Positions 16,256-23,112 of a stretch of 32,573 nucleotides of DNA are shown here, in pieces. A program made the translations under genes and the position numbers. The stretch is from an uncultured Verrucomicrobiota bacterium. Its GTDB lineage: Bacteria; Verrucomicrobiota; Verrucomicrobiia; Verrucomicrobiales; Akkermansiaceae. Below the pieces are notes generated by a model that saw only the letters and a program-made list of their open reading frames with translations, had not been told where the DNA came from and did not search any database. The stretch's first letter is position 1. Each line of letters starts with the position of its first letter. Where the stretch lies: assembly GCA_913063525.1 (NCBI GenBank), contig CAJXYV010000013.1, positions 1 through 32,573 of the forward strand, given 5' to 3'.

Positions 16256-18688
16256 ATGAACAATTTGAAACATTTCATCTGCGGCATTTATGCCATCACC
16301 GTTTGCGCGCTGCTCTGCAGCCACAGCCATGGCCAGACGTCCAGCCGGCTCTCCACCACCTTTCTCGCCCGCGGCGAACAAGCGCTGTTGGAGGTCGCCG
16401 TCGTAGGAGCCCAACCCACCGAGATCCCAGAAATCGGGATGGTCAAAAACGTCACGATCCGCCCCTCCGGCAGAGGCCCGATGACGAGGATGCTGCCTGG
16501 CCGCAAACTGGAGTGCGTCTTCGAGTATCTGGTCAGCAGCTACGAAATCGGCACTTACGTCATCCCGCCGATCGAGGTCGCGGTGAACGGTGGCAAAAGC
16601 TTCACCGAGCCGCTCGATTTTTTGATCTTCAATCCCGACGAGCTCCAGTGGTCTGAGGTGCAGGCGAGCGGCAAAACCATCCGCTACGCCAGTTCCTTCC
16701 GCACGCTGAACGACAAGCCCTTTGAAAACGAGACGCTAGCCACCGAGATCAAAGTCTTCGTGCCCGAAGAACTGGTCGTCGAAGACTGGGGGATCCCCGA
16801 CTTCGAACGCGATGGAGTGGCCGCGTGGCGCTTCCAGCCGTCGGCCATGCGCAGTCGCATCAACTTGTTAGGGATGCGCTATGTCTCGGTCGCCTACCCT
16901 AGCACCATCACCCCCACCCGCAGCGGCAAGGTCGGCATCGGCCCCGCGAAGATCCGTCTCACCACGCGCGAAGTCGTCATGGACCCGACCACGCGCCAAG
17001 TGAACACCGAGGTCTACCTGCAGGTCCCCAAACTCGAAATCGAGGCCATGCCGCTGCCGGACCGCGCGCCCGCGGGTTTTGAAAACGCCGTCGGCAGCTT
17101 CCGGCTCAGCGCCACCAGCACCGCCAGCGAGGTGCAGGAAGGCGACCCGATCACCGTCGATCTCACGGTCAGCGGCAGCGGCAATCTCGACACGCTGCGT
17201 CCGCCGACACTGGCGGATCCTAACGGCTGGAAAGTTTACGGCACCACCACCGACCCGCGCGGCGACGAGCGCCGCCAGCTTTCCGGCAGTATCAGCTTCC
17301 ATCAGTCGATCCGCCCGCTGGAAATGAAAGCGGAAATCCCGTCATTCCGCCTCATCTACTTCGACCCCAGAGATGAAACCTACAAGACGCTCACCACCGC
17401 GCCCATCCCGCTGCAAATGCACCCCAACCCTGCGGCCAATCTGCCGCCAAGCGCCGTGCCGCAAGCGCCATCCATTCCATTAGAACGCATGACCGACATC
17501 CTCGCCGTGCTTCAGCCGGCCCGCCTCACTGCTCCCGCCACGGCGACTTTTCCCGCATGGATCGGCCACGCCATCGGCTCCTTCGTCGCGCTCTGTCTGA
17601 TCGCCCGAGCCTGGTTTTTGCGCTACGGCGCAAACCGTAGCAAATCCCCCGAGCATCTGGCACGCGTCGCAGCCCTCCGCGAGATCGAAAAATCCAGCCC
17701 CGCCGATGACAGCGCCTTCCTCAAATCCGCGGGAGCTTATATCGAACACTGGCTCGGCAGAAATCAGACTCCAGACGTCCAGGCGATCCTCGCCGAGCGC
17801 GACGCGGTTTGTTTCCGCGCCGAAAAACCCAAATCCGTGTTAGATTTCAAACGCCGCGCCCAAATCCTCGACATCCTCCGCAAGGCCGCCGTCGCGCTCC
17901 TGTTCATCGCCGCCCTCGGCTGGCCCCAGCCCGTGCGCGCCGCAGACATCGCCAGCCAAGCCCTCGCAGCTTACGAATCCGCCAAATACGAAGACGCCGT
18001 CAAACTCTGGCTCAGCGCCGGAAACTACAACGAGCTCGCCGCCGACACGCTCTATAACATCGGCAACGCCTGCTACCGCGCAGGCTCCCCCGGCCAAGCC
18101 GCGCTCTACTACCGCCGCGCCATCGCTCGCAATTCCAGCCACCCCGAAGCCCGCCAAAACCTGCGTTTCCTCGAGCGCAAATACGGTTCGATCGTCGTCC
18201 AGCGGCCCGACTACCAATACGCGCTCGCTAGGTTTCCACTCGGTGCCTGGCAAGCCGCCTGTTGGAGTGGCCTGTGGCTTTGCGGCCTGGCCCTGCTCGT
18301 TTTCCCCGCCACGCGGCCGGGTGCCCGCCTGCGTCTCGTCGCCGTCGGTGCTCTGGTGTTAGGCCCCATCCTCGCTTCGGCCGGGGCACTGGGTTGGCAC
18401 TATTTCCCGGACGACGCCGAGTTTTCGCCGCTCCCAACCCAGGCCGTGGTCATCGAGGAAAAAGTCACCCTCCACGCCGACGCCGCCCGCACCTCGCCAG
18501 AAATTATCGATGCCCCACCCGGCTCGCTGTGCGAAGTCATCAGCCGCTCCGGCCGCTGGGTCTACATCGCCTTCGCCAGCAAAACCCGCGGCTGGGTGCC
18601 CATCGAGTCGATCGAAATGGTGATCCCCAGCCAGCCCCCCGCCCCGCCCAAGTTCCAAAAGCCCAAGGCCGACGGCAAAACGGCCTGA
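16256..18688 (+). CDS. BatD-BatE fusion with C-terminal SH3-like domain
   Basis: 810 residues from ATG 16256; the track start at 16181 overlaps batB-C. A signal peptide (1-26, ending HSHG) leads into BatD beta-sandwich repeats (about 30-400) and a membrane helix near 435-455. Next comes a cytoplasmic stretch, then a second signal-like segment (AAVALLFIAALGWPQPVRAAD) that probably marks the old BatE start. TPR helices follow (YNIGNACYRAGSPGQAALYYRRAI), then two membrane helices and an SH3b-like domain (EEKVTLHADAARTSPE ... RGWVPIESIE). BatD-E are thought to be periplasmic scaffolds for BatA-C. It is the last gene of the operon. Confidence 0.85.
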   Translation: MNNLKHFICGIYAITVCALLCSHSHGQTSSRLSTTFLARGEQALLEVAVVGAQPTEIPEIGMVKNVTIRPSGRGPMTRMLPGRKLECVFEYLVSSYEIGTYVIPPIEVAVNGGKSFTEPLDFLIFNPDELQWSEVQASGKTIRYASSFRTLNDKPFENETLATEIKVFVPEELVVEDWGIPDFERDGVAAWRFQPSAMRSRINLLGMRYVSVAYPSTITPTRSGKVGIGPAKIRLTTREVVMDPTTRQVNTEVYLQVPKLEIEAMPLPDRAPAGFENAVGSFRLSATSTASEVQEGDPITVDLTVSGSGNLDTLRPPTLADPNGWKVYGTTTDPRGDERRQLSGSISFHQSIRPLEMKAEIPSFRLIYFDPRDETYKTLTTAPIPLQMHPNPAANLPPSAVPQAPSIPLERMTDILAVLQPARLTAPATATFPAWIGHAIGSFVALCLIARAWFLRYGANRSKSPEHLARVAALREIEKSSPADDSAFLKSAGAYIEHWLGRNQTPDVQAILAERDAVCFRAEKPKSVLDFKRRAQILDILRKAAVALLFIAALGWPQPVRAADIASQALAAYESAKYEDAVKLWLSAGNYNELAADTLYNIGNACYRAGSPGQAALYYRRAIARNSSHPEARQNLRFLERKYGSIVVQRPDYQYALARFPLGAWQAACWSGLWLCGLALLVFPATRPGARLRLVAVGALVLGPILASAGALGWHYFPDDAEFSPLPTQAVVIEEKVTLHADAARTSPEIIDAPPGSLCEVISRSGRWVYIAFASKTRGWVPIESIEMVIPSQPPAPPKFQKPKADGKTA

Positions 18689-18692
18689 GGCG

Positions 18693-18725
18693 AGCGCGCT
18701 GTCATCGCCGCAGTCGCGCGCTTTA
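18693..18725 (+). terminator. Weak hairpin after the Bat operon
   Basis: AGCGCGC and GCGCGCT can form a 7-bp stem around a 16-base loop, followed by only TTTAA. It is placed 4 bases after the last Bat stop, so it may end the operon, but the T-tract is poor. Confidence 0.35.
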
Positions 18726-18885
18726 ACGGGCGATGGGCTACGTGTACAATCGACAAATCAAGCGGTGCGCTTAATTGAATTAGATTAAATATACATATCG
18801 CACGAATGCCTACGTTTCATAGGTTTATCTACCGTTGCAAGGTATACGTCGAATAAGAAGAACATGAGCTGCTAAAAAAATATGA

Positions 18886-18913
18886 TTGCAATCCGATTTG
18901 GAATCTATATTTT
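18886..18913 (+). promoter_or_regulatory. Promoter of the XRE-type regulator
   Basis: TTGCAA, 16 bases, TATTTT, then 6 bases to ATG 18920, in a clearly AT-rich stretch. It implies a leaderless mRNA and argues against the TTG at 18914 as start. The rest of 18726-18885 shows no gene. Confidence 0.5.
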
Positions 18914-18919
18914 TTGAGA

Positions 18920-19390
18920 ATGTCTTGGTGCTCCGAATGGATACGTGATTGGCTGAAGCAAGGAATAAAGAGAACGCAAAACGATCTCGCCCACCTTGCC
19001 GATATCGATCCTGGTAATGTTTCACGCTGGTTAAGTGGTCAATCACGGCCAGACCCGAAAGCGCTTGGGACGCTCACATCAGCTCTTACCGAACAGGAAT
19101 CTGCGGATCTCTTGGTGGCGTGGGTGAAGGATATGCTGCCTGCGGGCCATGAAAAGCTGGTTCACATTTATTCGCTGGTCTCCGAGACGGAGGCGGGCGA
19201 AACAAAAGAGCCAGCAGGAAAGAAACAGGCTCCAGCCGCTGTCGACGCCACGAAATTCCCAGATGGAATCAGTGCCGACCTCAAGGAGCAGCTGGTCCAC
19301 TTTAGCAAGTTGTCGGTGGAAAACCCCGACATCCGCAAGATCATCGACATCTGTTACGAGGCGATCACCCGGAAATCCGGCGGCGAATAA
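18920..19390 (+). CDS. XRE-like helix-turn-helix regulator with C-terminal helical domain
   Basis: 156 residues. Residues 1-60 are an XRE/Cro-type helix-turn-helix: KRTQNDLAHLADIDPGNVSRWLSG, with recognition helix DPGNVSRWLSG. A hydrophobic helical part follows (QESADLLVAWVKDMLPAGHEKLVHIY), then an Ala/Lys-rich linker and a last helical module (LKEQLVHFSKLSVENPDIRKIIDICYEAI). It is isolated between its own promoter and a strong terminator; no obvious target gene is linked. It could be a phage-like or stress regulator. The function beyond DNA binding is unknown. Confidence 0.8.
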   Translation: MSWCSEWIRDWLKQGIKRTQNDLAHLADIDPGNVSRWLSGQSRPDPKALGTLTSALTEQESADLLVAWVKDMLPAGHEKLVHIYSLVSETEAGETKEPAGKKQAPAAVDATKFPDGISADLKEQLVHFSKLSVENPDIRKIIDICYEAITRKSGGE

Positions 19391-19424
19391 GCCTGATCCC
19401 GAAAACAAAATTCAAGTTCAACCC

Positions 19425-19458
19425 AAAAAGCCCTCGAGCATTCGAGGGCTTTTTTTTC
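19425..19458 (+). terminator. Strong Rho-independent terminator of the XRE gene
   Basis: The stem AGCCCTCGA / TCGAGGGCT has a 4-base loop and is flanked by an A-run and eight Ts. It is placed 35 bases after the stop codon, separating the regulator from ispH. Confidence 0.93.
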
Positions 19459-19495
19459 GTGGTGGCCGCGCTGGGTGGCAACGCGCTAAAATGAG

Positions 19496-19525
19496 TTGGC
19501 CGCTACCGGATTCTGCAGCTATACC
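19496..19525 (+). promoter_or_regulatory. Promoter of ispH
   Basis: TTGGCC, 18 bases, TATACC, then 8 bases to ATG 19534. It favours ATG 19534 over the in-frame GTG 19528 used in the track. Confidence 0.4.
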
Positions 19526-19533
19526 CTGTGCCG

Positions 19534-20763
19534 ATGAGCGAAGCCGCCAGCAATGCGAAGAAGCCCCGCGTCAATGTACGACGGCCGGATGTCATGGAAC
19601 GGGTTTCTGCCGAGGTGGCGATCCATTTCCACTCGACGGTCGTGGAAAAGCTGCGCGACCGCGGTGGTAAAATCACCGTCGGCCACACCACGGTGATGCT
19701 GGCAGAGCAGTTCGGTTTTTGTTACGGCGTGGAGCGCGCGATCGATCTGGCATACGCCTCGCGAAAGGTTTTCCCGGACAACCGGATCTTTCTCATCGGC
19801 GAAATCATCCACAACCCGGATGTGAACCGCCACCTGCGCGAGATGGGAATCGTCTCGCTGCCGTGGCAGGATTTGGATTCGAGTTACGACGATCTCACCG
19901 AAGACGATGTGGTAATCGTGCCGGCCTTTGGGGCACCGACCCTGTTCATGAACAAGGTGGAAGAGCGCGGCTGTTATGTCGTCGATACGACTTGCGGCGA
20001 TGTGATGAAAGTCTGGCGGCGGGTGCGCGGCTACGCCAAGGACGGCATCACCTCGATCATTCACGGCAAGTCGAATCATGAAGAAACCCGCGCCACCGCA
20101 TCGCGCGCGCTGGGCGAAAAGGGCGAAGGCATCTATCTGATTGTTCTCACCCTCGCCGATGTCGATTACGTCTGCGACTACATCCGCCACGGCGGCGACA
20201 AGGCGGCTTTCATGGAGCGCTTCCAAGGCGAGCATTCCGATCATTTTGATCCAGACATCCACCTGCGCCAAGTCGGGGTGGCGAACCAGACGACGATGCT
20301 CAAAAGCGAAACGGAGGAAATCCAACGCCGCATCCGCCAAGCAATCATCGACCGCGATGGCAACGAGGGCGCGTTCCAGATGTTCGATACCATCTGCGGA
20401 GCGACCCAGGAACGGCAGGACGCGCTATTCGAAATGCTGCGCAAGCCGATGGATCTGCTGCTGGTCGTCGGCGGCTACAATAGCTCGAACACGATCCATT
20501 TGGTGGAAATCGCAGAGCCCGAGGTGCCGACGTTTTTCATCCGCAGCGCCGACTGCATCAAGTCGCTTGAGGAAATCATCCACTACGATCTCCACCGCCT
20601 GCAGGAAAAGACTTCCAACTATTCGCAGCTGTTTGCCGGCGACCGCGATGTCGTCATCGGCATCACTGCGGGCGCTTCCTGTCCGAACAACCTCATCGAA
20701 GAGACGCTGATCAAAATGTTCGAGCTCCGCGGCATCGACCGCGAAGCGCTGGCGCTGGCTTGA
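19534..20763 (+). CDS. ispH: 4-hydroxy-3-methylbut-2-enyl diphosphate reductase
   Basis: 409 residues, the long form seen in plants, cyanobacteria and some PVC bacteria (E. coli IspH is about 316). The cluster cysteines lie in GFCYGVERAI, VDTTCGDVM and DTICGATQERQ; NHEET carries the catalytic Glu, and SSNTIHL and GASCPNNLIEE close the site. The enzyme uses a 4Fe-4S cluster to make IPP and DMAPP in the last step of the MEP isoprenoid pathway. Its stop lies one base from the stop of the convergent permease-thioesterase gene, leaving no room for a terminator. Confidence 0.94.
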   Translation: MSEAASNAKKPRVNVRRPDVMERVSAEVAIHFHSTVVEKLRDRGGKITVGHTTVMLAEQFGFCYGVERAIDLAYASRKVFPDNRIFLIGEIIHNPDVNRHLREMGIVSLPWQDLDSSYDDLTEDDVVIVPAFGAPTLFMNKVEERGCYVVDTTCGDVMKVWRRVRGYAKDGITSIIHGKSNHEETRATASRALGEKGEGIYLIVLTLADVDYVCDYIRHGGDKAAFMERFQGEHSDHFDPDIHLRQVGVANQTTMLKSETEEIQRRIRQAIIDRDGNEGAFQMFDTICGATQERQDALFEMLRKPMDLLLVVGGYNSSNTIHLVEIAEPEVPTFFIRSADCIKSLEEIIHYDLHRLQEKTSNYSQLFAGDRDVVIGITAGASCPNNLIEETLIKMFELRGIDREALALA

Positions 20764-20764
20764 A

Positions 20765-22744
20765 TCAAAGGTACTTCATGAAGGCCGTGTAAACCTCCGA
20801 CGGGATGTCCAACAGGCTGTAGTCCTTGGCCGAGACAAACAGCAGGCTTTGCTTGCCCTTGCCTAACAACTCGTTTTCAGAGCCGAAGATTTGGTGCTCG
20901 AGGGTGCAGAACTTGCGGTTAAAGTCTGAGACGCGGATTTTCACGGTGATGGTGTCAAACTCGCGGGCCTCGCGCACGAACTTGTGTTCGAAGGAGCGGG
21001 TGAGGATATAGAAGTGAGTGGTCTTGAGGTCGAAGTCGGGCATCGCCTTGTTGAAAAACAACTCGCGAGCCTTGCCGACAAACATCGCATACATCCCGAA
21101 GTAAACATTTCCCACGGAATTCGTGTCGGAATAACTGGCGATGGATGAATAGACGAACCACTTATCCTCGAAATGACCACCGAAGGCGTGGCCATCTTGA
21201 GGTGCCACCACATCGGAGCCAGTGATCACCGTTGCGGTTTTGGTGATGGCGCGGATCGCGGGAATTTCCGAAGCAGCCTCGATCACCTCCCCGGCTTTTT
21301 CCGTGACCACCCGCAGCAGGTCGGCGTTGAAGACCAGCCAGATCACGTAAACCAGCGGCAAAACCGCGCCGAGAATGAGCAGCGAAGTTTGGCCATTCAA
21401 GTAGCCGAAGGCGAAGATCACCAGCGAGAGGCTGGCCATCGAGAACATCCGGATTTGTGGCAGCGGATTCTGCGAATTGGGGACAAAGCAGCGCGCGATC
21501 GCCAGCGCGGCATAGCCGACAAAAAACGAGGCATAGAATACCATGAAATACTCCAGCTCCAGCTTGGCCCAAATGCCGATCAAGGTGACGAGACCGACGA
21601 TAAGGAATGTAGGAATCGGCGAGCCGAGGATCTGTTTTGGGATCAGCGAAATGAGCATGTTTTCGCTCTTCTCGACGTTCTTTTCGAGGAACCACTTCAG
21701 CGCGACGTAGCCGCTGTCGAGCGTGGTCAACGCACAGATCGCTAGGAAAGAAAAGTAGGCCAGCGGCATCACGCTGCCGGGCTTGAAGGCCTTGGTGAAG
21801 TACTGGGTGACTAGGTCATGGGCGTACATGAACCCGTCGAGCCCCGGCTGTGCGGCGAGCGGCTGCCCCTCCTCAGTCATCACCCACAGCGCCAGGCAGC
21901 CGTGGAACAAAAGCATCAAGAAAAAGATCGACCCGCCAAAAAAGTAGCTGGCGCGGATGGAGGTCTTTTCCCGGTGGATCTGGATCGCCCGCTGCCAGTG
22001 TTGCAGGTCCAACCAAGGCCCGACTAGCAGACCGATGACCAGCGGGATCGCATACCCGAGCAGGGTCGGGCCGGTCCACAGTTTAGGGAATGGCTCGGAC
22101 CACTGAAGACCGGTCGGCACCAAGGGATTTAATCCGAACAGAATCGCCGCCACGCAGGCGACGAGTAGGCCGCCTAACATCGCATGACTCAGTTTGATCT
22201 TCTGAATGCCGAACTCCTCGCCAAACAAACAGCCGGCGACGAGAATCACAAATACCAGCAGACACAGGTAGAGGCTGAAAAGCGGACCCGTCGCTAAGTT
22301 CAACGGCACAAACAGGTACTTCACCAATGCAAACACCGTCAGCGCCAGCGCGACGATCTGGTAGAGATAGAGAATCAGCCGGAACGGTTTGGAGAATTTA
22401 TCAAAGAAAATGGCCAGCGACTCCTGCCCGCCGCTATGGGTTTGCGCCACCCGCTGGGTGAGAAATCCAAACAGCATCAAGCCCAACGCATTGGGGACTG
22501 CGAATAACAGCAGGCCCTGAAGGCCGAACATGAAGGTCATCTGGACGCTGAAAAACAGCCCCAGCCCCCACATCCACGACAATGCCACCGAATTCCCCCA
22601 CAGGACTGCGTTTAACCAGCGAAAGTTCATAAAGGATGCAAAGGAACCCCGATTTGCGCCATGGAGCAAGCCAGATTCCACCGAATTGAAAGAATTGGAT
22701 CTTTCGTCAGTTGAAGAAACCGTTTTGTCAGTTGAAGAAGCCAT
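20765..22744 (-). CDS. Permease (SSS/APC-like) fused to hotdog-fold acyl-CoA thioesterase
   Basis: 659 residues. An N-terminal Ser/Thr-rich stretch (1-38) is coded partly by a 21-bp tandem repeat. Residues 41-470 form about a dozen membrane helices (WGNSVALSWMWGLGLFFSVQ; GPWLDLQHWQRA resembles the helix-6 region of sodium-solute symporters). A linker (480-520) is followed by a hotdog thioesterase (about 520-655) with YSDTNSVGNVYFGMYAMFVGKARELFF. The latter is close to the DTN-x-GNVYF-x-Y signature of 4HBT/enediyne-type thioesterases. By inference it couples uptake or sensing of a small solute to hydrolysis of an acyl-thioester on the cytosolic side. The ATG lies in a repeat unit; M39 (ATGAACTTT) is an alternative start. 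The family of the transporter half is uncertain. Confidence 0.75.
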   Translation of the reverse strand: MASSTDKTVSSTDERSNSFNSVESGLLHGANRGSFASFMNFRWLNAVLWGNSVALSWMWGLGLFFSVQMTFMFGLQGLLLFAVPNALGLMLFGFLTQRVAQTHSGGQESLAIFFDKFSKPFRLILYLYQIVALALTVFALVKYLFVPLNLATGPLFSLYLCLLVFVILVAGCLFGEEFGIQKIKLSHAMLGGLLVACVAAILFGLNPLVPTGLQWSEPFPKLWTGPTLLGYAIPLVIGLLVGPWLDLQHWQRAIQIHREKTSIRASYFFGGSIFFLMLLFHGCLALWVMTEEGQPLAAQPGLDGFMYAHDLVTQYFTKAFKPGSVMPLAYFSFLAICALTTLDSGYVALKWFLEKNVEKSENMLISLIPKQILGSPIPTFLIVGLVTLIGIWAKLELEYFMVFYASFFVGYAALAIARCFVPNSQNPLPQIRMFSMASLSLVIFAFGYLNGQTSLLILGAVLPLVYVIWLVFNADLLRVVTEKAGEVIEAASEIPAIRAITKTATVITGSDVVAPQDGHAFGGHFEDKWFVYSSIASYSDTNSVGNVYFGMYAMFVGKARELFFNKAMPDFDLKTTHFYILTRSFEHKFVREAREFDTITVKIRVSDFNRKFCTLEHQIFGSENELLGKGKQSLLFVSAKDYSLLDIPSEVYTAFMKYL

Positions 22745-22930
22745 TTTGCCTGTTGAAGAGACCGTTTCGCCTGTTGAAGAGACCGTTTTGCCTGTTGAAG
22801 AAACCGTTTTGCCTGTTGAAGAGACCGTTTTGCCTGTTGAAGAGACCGTTTCGCCTGTTGAAGAAACCGTTTTGCCTGTTGAAGAAACCGTTTTGCCTGA
22901 TGAAGAGACCGTTTCGCCTGTTGAAGAGAC
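22710..22930. repeat. 21-bp tandem repeat, about 10.5 units
   Basis: Ten full units with consensus GTTGAAGARACCGTTTTGCC plus T, and a partial eleventh. Units differ mainly at GAA/GAG and TTTTG/TTTCG; unit 2 has GCCATTTTG in place of ACCGTTTTG. All reading frames through it are open because 21 is divisible by three. On the minus strand it codes G-(K/E)-T-V-S-S-T heptads, on the plus strand V-E-E-T-V-(L/S)-P. There are no spacers, so it is not CRISPR. It spans the upstream region and first codons of the permease-thioesterase gene. The rest of the gap up to 23112 shows nothing recognisable. Confidence 0.95.
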
Positions 22931-23112
22931 GCGCTGAGCGGTCGTGCGATGTTTGGGGGCAGCGGGGCCTTTTGTTCCAGTTTCGCGAAAATTTGAACTT
23001 GAGGCCTTGGACGGGATGGAGAGACTCAGCGCTCCTAGCGGTGAATTACCATTGAAGCCGCCGCATTCACCCTCTTTACTTCCGGCGCCAGCAAGGGCAA
23101 CCCTACCATTTC

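Noticed and set aside
22710-22930. Possible CRISPR array from regularly repeated 21-mers
   Set aside because: Units are directly adjacent without spacers, in phase with codons, and no cas genes are near; it is a tandem minisatellite.
22530-22937. Plus-strand 135-residue ORF with VEETVLP heptads
   Set aside because: It is antisense to the permease N-terminus and stays open mainly because the 21-bp repeat has no stops; its first 60 codons mirror the permease coding strand.
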